Assembly (NCBI RefSeq): GCF_014529985.1
Contig: NZ_JACVMU010000001.1
Span: 434,001-498,000 of the forward strand
Source: Leucobacter sp. cx-42
GTDB taxonomy: Bacteria > Actinomycetota > Actinomycetes > Actinomycetales > Microbacteriaceae
Direction: 5' to 3'
Length of the DNA: 64,000 nt
Position 1 is the stretch's first letter. Every line of letters starts with the position of its first letter. Below are positions 54,123 to 62,944 of this stretch, piece after piece. Below the pieces are notes generated by a model. That model ran no database searches, had not been told where the DNA came from, and saw nothing but the letters and a program-made list of their open reading frames with translations. A program made the translations under genes and the position numbers.

Positions 54123-54775
54123 CGCGCGATCCTCCACTTCTTCTCAAGTCGGTTTTGCATGAAGCTCAAGATGAACACGAGCACCACGAACACGGCGGCA
54201 ACCCACAGGAGGACTTCCATGGGGCTGCCCGGGCGATCCGCCGCATCGTTGATCGTTGCGCGCAACGCGGCAAGTTCTGCGACCGAGAATCCGGCCGCGA
54301 TCGTCGTGTTCTTCAGCAGCGCGATAAACACGCTCATCATTGGCGGCACAACCGAGCGGAACGCTTGCGGAAGAACCACGAGCGTCATGACCTGACCGAA
54401 CGGGAGGCCAATGGCGCGTGCGGCTTCGGCCTGCCCCACCGGCACCGTCGAGATGCCCGCGCGCAGCACCTCTGCGACGTAGGTGGCCGTGTACATGCCG
54501 ATCGCGATGACGCACAACACGATCGTGCTGAGCTTGGGAAGTCCGAGCGCGGGATACCCGAGCACGAAGAAGAAAAACACCAGGGTCAGCGGCGTATTTC
54601 GAATGATGTTGACGTACGCAGCGCCGACCCCACGGGCAATCGGTACCGGCGATACCCGCATGGCTCCGATGACGCTTCCGAGGATGAGCGCGATGATGCC
54701 ACCACCAAAGAACACAATGAGGGTGTTCTTCGTTGCGGTACCCCAGAGATCGAGGTTGCCGAAGATGACGTCCAT
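54119..54775 (-). CDS. Amino-acid (glutamate-type) ABC transporter permease, GluC position
   Basis: This 218-aa permease has about five helices and the loop VPVGQAEAARAIGLPFGQVMTLVVLPQA near residue 130. AGAGGACG precedes the ATG at 54775. A perfect 12-bp hairpin lies between the lipoprotein gene and this one. It forms the membrane channel with the overlapping GluD-type permease. Confidence 0.9.
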   Translation of the reverse strand: MDVIFGNLDLWGTATKNTLIVFFGGGIIALILGSVIGAMRVSPVPIARGVGAAYVNIIRNTPLTLVFFFFVLGYPALGLPKLSTIVLCVIAIGMYTATYVAEVLRAGISTVPVGQAEAARAIGLPFGQVMTLVVLPQAFRSVVPPMMSVFIALLKNTTIAAGFSVAELAALRATINDAADRPGSPMEVLLWVAAVFVVLVFILSFMQNRLEKKWRIAR

Positions 54776-54799
54776 GGGTCGTCCTCTCTCAAACAGGTC

Positions 54800-54828
54800 G
54801 AGTGTGGGGCGAGGCCCGCCCCACACTC
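54800..54828 (-). promoter_or_regulatory. Intercistronic hairpin between lipoprotein and permease genes
   Basis: GAGTGTGGGGCG (54800-54811) and CGCCCCACACTC (54817-54828) form a perfect 12-bp stem with a 5-nt loop and no T-run, a position typical for raising binding-protein levels over permease levels. Confidence 0.65.
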
Positions 54829-54853
54829 AGGGACAGTAAGAAGCCGGTGCTGA

Positions 54854-55759
54854 CTAGTAGGCGTCAACCTTGGGCTGGTCGACGACAATGCCGGAGGAGC
54901 CAAGGTTGTTGTCGAAGATTGCTTTCCAGACGTCGCCGCCGTCGGTCAGTACGGTGTTGATCCACGAGCGAAGTGCGTCATCGCCCTTCGGGAGGCCAAC
55001 GCCGTAGAGCTCCTGGGTGAAGAGACCGCCCGTAACCTTGATGTCATCTGGGTACTGTGCTGCATACCCAATGAGGATGGCCTGGTCAGTGGTGACCGCG
55101 TCAACCTGGCCATTGATGAGGTCTTCCACACACGCCGAGTACAGGTCGTACTCCTGGGTCTTAATCCCGGGGAAGTTCGCCTTGATGTTCTGAATCGGAG
55201 TCGACCCGGTCGCCGAACACACGGTCTTGCCCTCGAGTTCCTCGATCTTGGTGACCTCGTCGGCGTCCTGTGCTACGAGGAGCCCCTGGCCAGTCTCGAA
55301 GTACGGGCCAGCAAAGTCGATGTCTTGCTTTCGCTTGTCGTTGATCGAGTACGTGCCGACGTAGTAGTCAATATCGCCGTTCTTGATCGACTGCTCACGG
55401 TTCACCGAGGCGATCGCTTTGAACTCGATCTGGTCCTCGTCGAAACCGAGCGACGCAGCGATCCAACGCGCAGTATCGACGTCAAATCCCGTGCGCTCCT
55501 GCGTAGTCACGTCGAGGTAGCCGAGACCAGGCTGATCTTCCTTCACGCCGACAATGACGCCACCGCGCTTGACCATCGCGTCATAGGTCGGACTGCCCGT
55601 GAGTGACACGTCAGTCGCGACCTCCCACGGTGTACTGCTGGTGCTCGAGCCGTCGGTCGCTGGCTCCTTCGCACCATCGGTCGGGCTGCCGCTTGCGCAG
55701 CCGGTGAGCGCGAGCGCGGCGACAATGCCGAGCCCTGCAATGAGACGTGTACGTCGCAT
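54854..55759 (-). CDS. Glutamate-type ABC transporter substrate-binding lipoprotein
   Basis: This 301-aa lipoprotein of SBP family 3 has the lipobox LTGC (Cys21) and the pattern GVIVGVKEDQPGLGYLDVTTQERTGFDVDTARWIA, which is the GluB/GlnH type. It binds acidic or polar amino acids. AAAGGAAG precedes the ATG at 55759. It is transcribed after the ATPase gene, with a 53-bp gap. Confidence 0.9.
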   Translation of the reverse strand: MRRTRLIAGLGIVAALALTGCASGSPTDGAKEPATDGSSTSSTPWEVATDVSLTGSPTYDAMVKRGGVIVGVKEDQPGLGYLDVTTQERTGFDVDTARWIAASLGFDEDQIEFKAIASVNREQSIKNGDIDYYVGTYSINDKRKQDIDFAGPYFETGQGLLVAQDADEVTKIEELEGKTVCSATGSTPIQNIKANFPGIKTQEYDLYSACVEDLINGQVDAVTTDQAILIGYAAQYPDDIKVTGGLFTQELYGVGLPKGDDALRSWINTVLTDGGDVWKAIFDNNLGSSGIVVDQPKVDAY

Positions 55760-55812
55760 GGTGTCTTCCTTTCGTGGTGTGCGCAGGCCGTGGGGTGGCC
55801 AGCACACGGGGC

Positions 55813-56559
55813 TTAGTGGGTGATGAGTTTGGAGAGAAAGTCTTTGGCTCGGTCGCTCTGCGGGTTCAGGAAGAACTCGTCTGGCGTCGCCTGCTCGATA
55901 ATGCGGCCGTCTGCCATGAACACCACGCGATCGGCTGCCTTGCGCGCGAAGCCCATCTCGTGTGTGACCACGATCATCGTCATGCCCTGCTGCGCGAGCT
56001 GCACCATGACATCGAGCACCTCGGTGATCATCTCCGGATCAAGCGCAGACGTCGGCTCATCGAAGAGCATGACCTTTGGCTGCATCGCAAGCGCTCGAGC
56101 AATTGCCACGCGCTGCTGCTGCCCGCCGGAGAGCTGTGCAGGGAGCTTCGCCGCCTGCTTATCAACGCCAACGCGGGCAAGGAGTTCCATCGCCTCGCGC
56201 TCGGCGTCTGCTTGCTTCATGCCTCGGACGCGGATCGGCCCCAGCGTCACATTCTCCAGAATCGTGAGGTGGGCGAACAGGTTGAACGACTGAAACACCA
56301 TGCCAACATCGGCGCGCAGCTGGGCAAGCCCACGCCCCTCTGCCGGGAGTTCTGTGCCGTCGATGCGGATCGATCCGCTCGTGATCGTCTCCAGCCGATT
56401 AATCGTGCGGCACAGGGTCGACTTGCCGGAGCCAGACGGCCCAACGATCACGACAACCTCGCCGGCGTGCACCGACAAGTTCACATCAGTCAGTGCCTGA
56501 AACTCGCCATAGTGCTTCTGCACGTTTACTACGACGACAAGCGGTTCTTCCGCGCTCAT
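55813..56559 (-). CDS. gluA: Glutamate-type ABC transporter ATP-binding protein
   Basis: This 248-aa ATPase has Walker [10 protein letters not shown] (40-48), the signature LSGGQQQR, Walker [13 protein letters not shown] and the switch His (VVTHEMGFA); it is closest in pattern to GluA/GlnQ. GGAGG precedes the ATG. It is the first gene of the gluABCD-like operon, whose 275-bp promoter region carries TTGAG repeats and inverted repeats. Confidence 0.9.
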   Translation of the reverse strand: MSAEEPLVVVVNVQKHYGEFQALTDVNLSVHAGEVVVIVGPSGSGKSTLCRTINRLETITSGSIRIDGTELPAEGRGLAQLRADVGMVFQSFNLFAHLTILENVTLGPIRVRGMKQADAEREAMELLARVGVDKQAAKLPAQLSGGQQQRVAIARALAMQPKVMLFDEPTSALDPEMITEVLDVMVQLAQQGMTMIVVTHEMGFARKAADRVVFMADGRIIEQATPDEFFLNPQSDRAKDFLSKLITH

Positions 56560-56622
56560 CTTGCCTCCACCGTTGGATTCGTTCGTCCGCAGCGGGTCAC
56601 GCTGGAGACGTTGGTCATTCGA

Positions 56623-56698
56623 CGGTTCAACGCAGAGGCACCGCGAGACACTCTGGGTCTCGCGCTCTCAGGGGGTCGATCGCTTCTTCGTTGAACCG
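56623..56698 (-). promoter_or_regulatory. Nested inverted repeats in the glu leader
   Basis: CGGTTCAACG (56623-56632) is the complement of CGTTGAACCG (56689-56698). Between them CGCGAGAC (56642-56649) pairs perfectly with GTCTCGCG (56657-56664). Both stems would form in the leader of the glu operon. No known riboswitch pattern was recognised. Confidence 0.5.
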
Positions 56699-56743
56699 GT
56701 CAGACCCTCACGTTAGGGGTGGTTACTCCTCCGATTCAGTGCT

Positions 56744-56782
56744 TTGAGCTGATCTTGAGGAAGGCCTTGAGCATTACTTGAG
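56744..56782. promoter_or_regulatory. Four TTGAG direct repeats in the glu promoter region
   Basis: TTGAG occurs at 56744, 56755, 56767 and 56778, giving spacings of 11, 12 and 11 bp, one helical turn each. Tandem repeats at this period are the usual binding form of OmpR/PhoB-family regulators, and such a regulator is encoded directly upstream. Confidence 0.6.
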
Positions 56783-56834
56783 GTTGGCTCGCTGAGGGGT
56801 GAGATTGATGATCAATTTGACGGGTTCGCAGAGG

Positions 56835-57839
56835 TTAACGGCGCTGCGATCTGAAGTAGTCTGCGGCTCCCGGGTGCAACGGCATGGGGTCGGTGAAGAT
56901 AGCCTCACGGGTATCGAGCAGTGCTGCGACGGGTGCCTTGCGCGCGATCGCAGCCCGTTCCGCGAACAGGGTCTCAGTCACCTCTCGAATCTCGCCGCGG
57001 TCTGCATCAGCCGCCGTAACCAGGTAGTTCGGAATCGTCATGGTGCGTGTCTGATCTTCGATTCCGTAGGTGCCTCGTGGGAGCTCAGATAGCCCGTAGA
57101 CGTCTGCGTGATCCGCGTTCAACTGGTCAAGAATCTCGGGCGTCACTGGCAAAATGCGGATCGGAAACTCGGCTGCGAGGTCAGCGACACCCGGGGTCGG
57201 AATAGCGCCGACCCAGAAGAACGCATCGATCTCGCCGGCTCGCAGTGCCTCCGCAGCGGGCTGCGTGCCCAGGGTGACCCAGCGCGGTGCGGTGTCGGTG
57301 TCGATGTCGGTGTCGGCCTCTGTCTCGGCCTCGGCTCCGATGTCACGCTCGCTCATGCCGGCGGCTTCGAGGATGCGATGCGCGATCACCTGCACGCCTG
57401 AGCCAGGTGAACCGAGGGAAATACGAGCATCTGCGAGGTCGGCGAGCGTCACAAAACTCGAGTCTTTGGCCACCACGATGTGCACGTACTCGTCATACAG
57501 CCGCGCGACCGCGGCGAGTTCGAGCGGCTCAGCAAAATCACCCTCGCCAGCCAACGCATCTGCAACGGTATCCCCCTGCGCGAAACCAAGGAGTGCCTCT
57601 CCCCGACCGATGCGCTGCAGGTTGTCGACCGAGCCATCAGTCTCAACCAGCGTCATCTCACGATCGGTGCGCGCCGAGAGCTCGTTCGCCAACGCCGTGC
57701 CATACGCGTGGTAGACACCGCCGGGATTGCCGCCAGCAATGACGCCGGGGGCATGCGGAGCGGCGCACGCGGTGAACAACAATAGCCCCACGCACAGCAC
57801 CGCGGCCGTGGTCAGTCTGCGTACCCAGTGTGTGATCAT
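56835..57839 (-). CDS. TAXI family solute-binding lipoprotein in a two-component operon
   Basis: This 334-aa lipoprotein (lipobox LFTAC, Cys25) has the TAXI pattern VIAGGNPGGVYHAYGTALANEL near residues 33-52 and DAFFWVGAIPTPGV near 210-225. TAXI proteins normally work with TRAP permeases; a Thermus member was crystallised with glutamate. No TRAP permease is nearby. The gene overlaps the histidine kinase by four bases, so it is probably a ligand receptor for the kinase. An acidic Asp/Glu/Thr insert lies near residues 168-184. Confidence 0.88.
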   Translation of the reverse strand: MITHWVRRLTTAAVLCVGLLLFTACAAPHAPGVIAGGNPGGVYHAYGTALANELSARTDREMTLVETDGSVDNLQRIGRGEALLGFAQGDTVADALAGEGDFAEPLELAAVARLYDEYVHIVVAKDSSFVTLADLADARISLGSPGSGVQVIAHRILEAAGMSERDIGAEAETEADTDIDTDTAPRWVTLGTQPAAEALRAGEIDAFFWVGAIPTPGVADLAAEFPIRILPVTPEILDQLNADHADVYGLSELPRGTYGIEDQTRTMTIPNYLVTAADADRGEIREVTETLFAERAAIARKAPVAALLDTREAIFTDPMPLHPGAADYFRSQRR

Positions 57840-59215
57840 TCGCCGTCACCTTCCGAAGTGAACCGCAGTTCCACGTGCAACCCTCCGCCCTCCGGCGAGC
57901 TCAAACACAGCGTGCCGCTCGCGCTTTCCAGCAGCTGATTCGCGATTGACAGGCCGAGTCCTGAGCCAGCGATGTTCTGATCACGGGTGTTCCGCCAGAA
58001 GCGGGTCTTTGCCCGCTCAAGGTCAGCGGGTTCGAGCCCGGGGCCGGAATCGCGGACGCTGATCCGCGCCCCATCATCGGTACGTTCTGCCCGCACGTCG
58101 ATGCGACCGCCGCGCGGCGAGAACTTCACCGCATTGTCGAGCACTGCGTCGAGCGCGCTTTCGATCACCGTACGGTCGGCAATAAGCATGAGCCCAGGCT
58201 CTGCAAACGCCGAGACTTTGATGAGCCGCTGGCTTGCGACAGCGCGCCAGGCATGGGCGCGGCTGTGGGCGAGCTCGCCGAGATCGACCAGCAAGCACGT
58301 TGGTTCAGACTGCGCAGTGCGGGCCAGCCGCAGCAGCGTGTCCAAGATTTGTGTCATTCGTTTGCCGTCTTCACGGGTATTTTCGATGTCGGATGCCCAT
58401 TCTCCACCGAGACCCGTGGCCAAGACTTCCACCCGCATCAGGAGCGCACCGAGCGGATTTCGTAGCTCGTGCGATGCGTTCAACACGAACTCCTGCTGCC
58501 GGGTGACCACCTGGTCGATCTCGGCAGCCATCGTGTTAAAGAGCTTGATTTGCGACTGGAGTTCCGGCGGCCCTGTGGTGTCCGCGATACGGGCCTCCGT
58601 CTCGCCCCTGGCAAAGGCCTGCATCGCCTCGTCCACTCGCCGCAACGGAGCAAGCACCCACCGAGAAAGCTGAAAAATGACCAGGGTTGCGAGACCGACA
58701 GTCACGAGCGAAATAGCCCCAAGCAGCAGCCACTGCCCCCAAATACCGCGGTTCGTCTGATCCACGCTTGCCCCTATGGAGATGGCGCCGACCACGAACC
58801 CATCGTTCACGATGGGTTCTACAATCGTCGCCGGTTGACGGGACCAGGGCAGCGGGCCGACGGCGACCTCACCGCGTCTGCCAGACAGCGCGAGGCCGAC
58901 GGCGGCCTGCAACTCGGCGGAAATCTCCGCACGGCGTTCAGTCGTCGTTGCCCAGGCTTCGCCAGCCTGATCGAACACCGTAATCTCGGCGTCGTACAGG
59001 TCACCGTACCGCCGCATATCTGCTTCGAGCGCAGCTGGGTTCTGGTCTGCGAGCGCCTGCCGAGCTACGGACAGAAAGTAGTGCGCATCGCCAAGCTGCT
59101 GGTTGGAAAGCTGTTGTTCTGCCGTGCGGGCAAGGCTCCACCCGTATGCGCCACCGAGGGCCATCAACACGACGATCAGCGGCGTGAGAAAGGCGACAAC
59201 AAATCGCTTTCGCAT
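57836..59215 (-). CDS. Sensor histidine kinase
   Basis: This 459-aa membrane kinase has helix 1 (about 6-25), an extracytoplasmic sensor of about 130 residues, helix 2 (about 162-182), HAMP (about 183-236), HisKA with His249 in NASHELRNPLG and an ATPase domain with Asn361 (DNAVKFSP), DSGPG and GSGLGLS. It starts 3 bp after the response-regulator gene and overlaps the TAXI lipoprotein gene, so three products are made together. Confidence 0.93.
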   Translation of the reverse strand: MRKRFVVAFLTPLIVVLMALGGAYGWSLARTAEQQLSNQQLGDAHYFLSVARQALADQNPAALEADMRRYGDLYDAEITVFDQAGEAWATTTERRAEISAELQAAVGLALSGRRGEVAVGPLPWSRQPATIVEPIVNDGFVVGAISIGASVDQTNRGIWGQWLLLGAISLVTVGLATLVIFQLSRWVLAPLRRVDEAMQAFARGETEARIADTTGPPELQSQIKLFNTMAAEIDQVVTRQQEFVLNASHELRNPLGALLMRVEVLATGLGGEWASDIENTREDGKRMTQILDTLLRLARTAQSEPTCLLVDLGELAHSRAHAWRAVASQRLIKVSAFAEPGLMLIADRTVIESALDAVLDNAVKFSPRGGRIDVRAERTDDGARISVRDSGPGLEPADLERAKTRFWRNTRDQNIAGSGLGLSIANQLLESASGTLCLSSPEGGGLHVELRFTSEGDGE

Positions 59216-59218
59216 TGA

Positions 59219-59890
59219 TCAACTCACCGCAAGCCGATACCCAAGCCCCCGCACGGTATCGATGAGTGATTCGCGGTCGAGTTTGCGGCGGATCGCCCCG
59301 ACGTGCACCTCAAGCGATCGGTTGAACCCCGTCCAGTCGGTGCCCCACACCTCCCGGATGATGCGATCTCTCGGAACCGCAACCCCCGGATACCGCGCGA
59401 GAACCTCCAATATCTCAAACTCTTTCGGCGTGAGTTCAACCGATACCGCAGCCACCGTGGCGAGCCTGTTGGTGATGTCGATATAGACGTCGTGCACGTC
59501 GATCACCAAGCCGAGTTCACCCGCGACCGGCACCATACGAGACCGTCGTGTCACCGCTTCGATGCGCGCAACGAGCTCACGCACGTCGTACGGCTTCACT
59601 ACGAAATCATCCGCACCAGCATGCAACCCTCGGATGCGTTCCTCAACCTGGCTTCGTGCGGTCGCGATGATGATGGGGACGCCGGAGAATGCGCGGATCC
59701 GCCGACATACATCAAGGCCGTCGATATCGGGCAGCCCCAGATCAAGGATCACCGCTGCTGTTTCTGGCGAAACTGCGTCAATCGCAGACGCACCGTCTGC
59801 AGCTTGCACCGTGCTGTAGCCAGCCTTCCCGATGAAGGCGCTCAGCGCGTCAGACACCCGTTCGTCATCTTCGACAACCAGAATTTCCAC
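59219..59890 (-). CDS. OmpR-family response regulator
   Basis: This 223-aa protein has a receiver domain with the acidic pair EDD (7-9), phosphorylated Asp50 in ILDLGLPD and Lys99 in VVKPYD, and a winged-helix output domain (about 130-223, ELTPKEFEILEVLARYPGVAVPRDRIIREVWG). The start is GTG at 59890. It heads the regulator-kinase-TAXI operon. Tandem TTGAG repeats in front of gluA are its most likely target. Confidence 0.93.
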   Translation of the reverse strand: MEILVVEDDERVSDALSAFIGKAGYSTVQAADGASAIDAVSPETAAVILDLGLPDIDGLDVCRRIRAFSGVPIIIATARSQVEERIRGLHAGADDFVVKPYDVRELVARIEAVTRRSRMVPVAGELGLVIDVHDVYIDITNRLATVAAVSVELTPKEFEILEVLARYPGVAVPRDRIIREVWGTDWTGFNRSLEVHVGAIRRKLDRESLIDTVRGLGYRLAVS

Positions 59891-60015
59891 CGGAAGTACA
59901 CCTCTCTGTTGTGCCCCCTTGACCCATCACTTTAGAGGGGAACAGAGCACGTCGAAAGCTGTCACGCACGACTTGTGATCCTTCACACACCGAAATGAGC
60001 TTGTCTGAGGAAACA

Positions 60016-60053
60016 CTAGCGCCCTCCCCACAAAGTTGTGGGGAGGGCGCTAG
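60016..60053 (-). terminator. Hairpin terminator after ilvA
   Basis: CTAGCGCCCTCCCCACAA (60016-60033) and its exact complement (60036-60053) form an 18-bp stem around AG. On the minus strand it is followed by TGTTTCC. It separates ilvA from the two-component operon. Confidence 0.85.
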
Positions 60054-60078
60054 CTCGCCGTGCGGGCGAGTTTGTCAG

Positions 60079-61323
60079 CTAGTAACGCTCGCCTACACGC
60101 ACCTCGTAGCCTTCGGCGCGAAGCGCCTCAACTACCTCGACGCCGTGCTCTGAGCCACGGGTCTCAATGTGCAGCTCGAGCTCAACCTCACTGATGGGGA
60201 GCTCGGTCGCGTGACGAGTGTGCAGCACCTCGACAACGTTTGCGTTGTGCTCAGCCACGATCGACGCGGTGCGCACGAGCTGGCCAGGTACATCAGGGAG
60301 CAGGATGCGGAGCTTGAGGTAACGCTTCGACGCAGCCAGGCCGTGACCGATCACACGCTGCAGCAGCAGCGGATCAATGTTGCCACCCGAGAGGATGGTC
60401 GCAGTCTTGCCTGCAACCTTGATCTTGCCTGCGAGCATCGCAGCAACGCCAGCCGCACCCGCGGGTTCAACCACGAGCTTGGTGCGCTCGATGAGCATGA
60501 CAATGGCGCGTGCGATGTCATCATCGCTCACGGTCACCACTTCATCAACGAAGTCGCGGATCAGATCAAAGTTCAGCGTGCCAGGGCGCGCGACAGCGAT
60601 GCCGTCAGCGATGGTGGGACGTGTCTGGATCGTCACGGGTTCGCCTGCCTCGAGCGAAACCGGGTAGGGCGCAGCGTTTTCAGCCTGCACACCAATGACC
60701 CGGATCGTGCGGCCGTGCTCGGCAGCCCACTTCTTTGCAGCGACTGCAATGCCCGCGATGAGGCCACCGCCACCGATCGGCACGACAAAGTTCTCGATGT
60801 CGGGCTCGACCTCGAGCATCTCGAGTGCAATCGTGCCCTGGCCCTCGACGACAGCGGGGTCATCGAACGGCGGGATGAAGATCGCACCCTGCTCCTTGAC
60901 GAACGCCTGCGCTGCCGCATTGGTCGCGTCAAAGGTCTGGCCGACAAGCTCAACGTTTGCGCCGTAGCCACGGGTTGCCTGCAGCTTCGGCAGTGCAACA
61001 CCAAGCGGCATGAAAATGGTCGCCTTGATGCCGAGCTCGCGCGCCGCATACGCCACGCCCTGCGCATGGTTACCAGCCGACGCGGCGACGACGCCGCGTG
61101 CACGCTCTTCTGCCGTCAGCTGTGACAGCCGGTTGTACGCACCGCGAAGCTTGTATGCGCCGGTGCGCTGCAGGTTTTCACACTTGAGGAACACATTCGG
61201 CACCTCGAGAATGTCGGCGAGGTAGCGCGATGATTCGAGCGGCGTCTTGCGGGTTACCTGGTGCACCACACCGAGCGTCCGTTCGAAGTCGGCGAGCTCG
61301 GGGGTGCCGTTCTGCCAGGTCAT
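60079..61323 (-). CDS. ilvA: Threonine ammonia-lyase
   Basis: This 414-aa PLP enzyme deaminates threonine to 2-oxobutyrate. The PLP Lys58 sits in GAYKLRGA, the PLP-phosphate loop is IGGGGLIAG, and one C-terminal ACT-like domain is present (about 330-414). The single short regulatory domain resembles the catabolic/short type rather than E. coli IlvA. It overlaps the AI-2E family gene by four bases and is followed by a strong hairpin. Confidence 0.93.
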   Translation of the reverse strand: MTWQNGTPELADFERTLGVVHQVTRKTPLESSRYLADILEVPNVFLKCENLQRTGAYKLRGAYNRLSQLTAEERARGVVAASAGNHAQGVAYAARELGIKATIFMPLGVALPKLQATRGYGANVELVGQTFDATNAAAQAFVKEQGAIFIPPFDDPAVVEGQGTIALEMLEVEPDIENFVVPIGGGGLIAGIAVAAKKWAAEHGRTIRVIGVQAENAAPYPVSLEAGEPVTIQTRPTIADGIAVARPGTLNFDLIRDFVDEVVTVSDDDIARAIVMLIERTKLVVEPAGAAGVAAMLAGKIKVAGKTATILSGGNIDPLLLQRVIGHGLAASKRYLKLRILLPDVPGQLVRTASIVAEHNANVVEVLHTRHATELPISEVELELHIETRGSEHGVEVVEALRAEGYEVRVGERY

Positions 61324-62525
61324 GCGTTTCCTCCTCCACGCGTCAGACGCGCAATGTATTTCGCCCGGGATTTAGCTTCGTGCTTCACGTGGTCTCTTCG
61401 ATGAAACTCCGCTGCCGGGTCTATGTTTGGGTCCCACTTCTTCTGCACGAGTGTGTTCACAATAGCGTTCGCAGAAGCTGCGAGCGGAACCGCGAACAGC
61501 GCGCCGGGAATACCCGCAAGAAGCGCACCGGCCGACACCGCGAGGACAACACCGAGCGGGTGAACTCGAACTGCGTTACCCATGACGAGCGGCTGCAGCA
61601 CGTGGCCCTCGATCTGGTTAACGAGGATAACGACGCCGAGCATCAGCAGCGCGTTAATCGGACCGTTGTAGACGAGCGCGATGAACGCGGCAAGCATACC
61701 GGTCGTAATTGCACCGAGGAACGGAATGAACGAGCCAAGGAACACAAGAATCGCAATCGGAATTGGCAGCGGCACTCCAAGGATCGCAGCGCCAACGCCG
61801 ATGCCAAACGCGTCAACGAATGCTACGAAGATCTGTACGCGGACGTACTGACCGACCGACAGCCAGCCAGCGCGGCCAGCCGCATCGACGGGCGAATGCG
61901 CCTTGGCAGGCAGGAAGCCAATCACCCAGATCCAGATTCGACGGCCGTCGATCAGCAAGAAAATGAGCGTGAAGAATGTGAGCAATGCACCGGTGATGAC
62001 CTGGCCAGCTGAGACTGCGACGCCCATGGCGCCGCTCCAGATCTCACCCTGGTACTGCGACAGGCTAGACAGGAGATCTTGCAACCAGTTCTTCATCTCA
62101 TCAACCGGGAGTCCCCAGCTGTTGTGCGAAATCCAGAGCAAAGACTCTTGCCAGACCTGTTCAGATCGGGTTACGAGGTCGTCGAGCCCATTCCGCAACT
62201 GCGAGACGATGAGGGTAATCAACACCCACAGCGTCGCAAACAGCAGGATGAGCGAAGAGAGCACACCCGACCAACGCGGCAGTCCGCGTCGTTCAAACCA
62301 GCTCACGATCGGCATCAACAGCGCCGTCAGCAGAATTGCGATCAGGACGGGCACGACAATAATGCGTACCTGCACGATGCCCCAGAGCAGAGCTGCAGAG
62401 GCCAGGGCGATAATAATCAGTCGCCATGACCAAGCCGCGGCAACGCGAATACCGAGCGGTAGCTCGTATGTTGCGTTGCGCTCGTCCACCGGTTCACCCG
62501 AGGATCCACCACGTTGTTCTTCCAC
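61320..62525 (-). CDS. AI-2E family transporter (PerM/TqsA type)
   Basis: This 401-aa membrane protein has about eight helices, the long middle extracytoplasmic/helical segment and the conserved LIFLLIDGRRIWIWVIGFLP and FIPFLGAITTGMLAAFIALVYNG regions. The family exports varied small molecules or signals; the name does not prove AI-2 transport. The start is GTG at 62525. Its stop overlaps the ilvA start, so an amino-acid-related export role is possible. Confidence 0.88.
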   Translation of the reverse strand: MEEQRGGSSGEPVDERNATYELPLGIRVAAAWSWRLIIIALASAALLWGIVQVRIIVVPVLIAILLTALLMPIVSWFERRGLPRWSGVLSSLILLFATLWVLITLIVSQLRNGLDDLVTRSEQVWQESLLWISHNSWGLPVDEMKNWLQDLLSSLSQYQGEIWSGAMGVAVSAGQVITGALLTFFTLIFLLIDGRRIWIWVIGFLPAKAHSPVDAAGRAGWLSVGQYVRVQIFVAFVDAFGIGVGAAILGVPLPIPIAILVFLGSFIPFLGAITTGMLAAFIALVYNGPINALLMLGVVILVNQIEGHVLQPLVMGNAVRVHPLGVVLAVSAGALLAGIPGALFAVPLAASANAIVNTLVQKKWDPNIDPAAEFHRRDHVKHEAKSRAKYIARLTRGGGNA

Positions 62526-62604
62526 ACTGGTCAGTCTACTGACGTGCTACTCCATGTGGCGCATGTAATTCACAGCAATCGGGCGCGGATCGGCCAAACG
62601 AAAA

Positions 62605-62634
62605 GGGGCGGACCGGCTTTCGCCGATCCGCCCC
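62605..62634 (-). terminator. Terminator after the PiT operon
   Basis: GGGGCGGA (62605-62612) and TCCGCCCC (62627-62634) extend inward through a G-U and CGGC/GCCG to about 13 pairs in minus-strand RNA, followed by UUUU. It is 13 bp past the stop of the 98-aa gene. Confidence 0.88.
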
Positions 62635-62647
62635 AAAATTCCTGTGA

Positions 62648-62944
62648 TTAGCCGTGCAGCGCAGGGACAATCAGGTAGATGCCCACAAGCACGACCACAG
62701 CCGAGAGCGCGAAGCATACGTATGCGCCTGCGGTTGCCCAACCGGGGCGGCCGTCTTCTTCAAGGTCATCGTCTTCAGCATCGCGCGAAGGACCGTTGGG
62801 CGCCTTCGAGCCGTCAGCAAGACGCGGCGCAGGCTTCGGTGTTGCGAGGAAGCGGATACCGAGCGAGTACAGGGCAACTACGAAGACCGACGCGAAGAGC
62901 GCTGCTCCGAAGACCTGAACGAATGCGATCCAGTCGATGGTCAT
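62648..62944 (-). CDS. Small membrane protein (98 aa)
   Basis: This protein has two predicted helices (about 8-32 and 70-93) separated by a charged, acidic cytoplasmic loop (PSRDAEDDDLEEDGRPG). It overlaps the phosphate transporter gene by four bases (ATGA), so it is likely to be made with it. No family is recognised; similar small genes follow PiT transporters in related genomes. Confidence 0.75.
   Translation of the reverse strand: MTIDWIAFVQVFGAALFASVFVVALYSLGIRFLATPKPAPRLADGSKAPNGPSRDAEDDDLEEDGRPGWATAGAYVCFALSAVVVLVGIYLIVPALHG

Noticed and set aside
56642-56700. CUGAGA motif in the glu leader, suggestive of a TPP riboswitch
   Set aside because: The remaining conserved TPP elements (the second CCUGA..GG arm and its helices) are absent.
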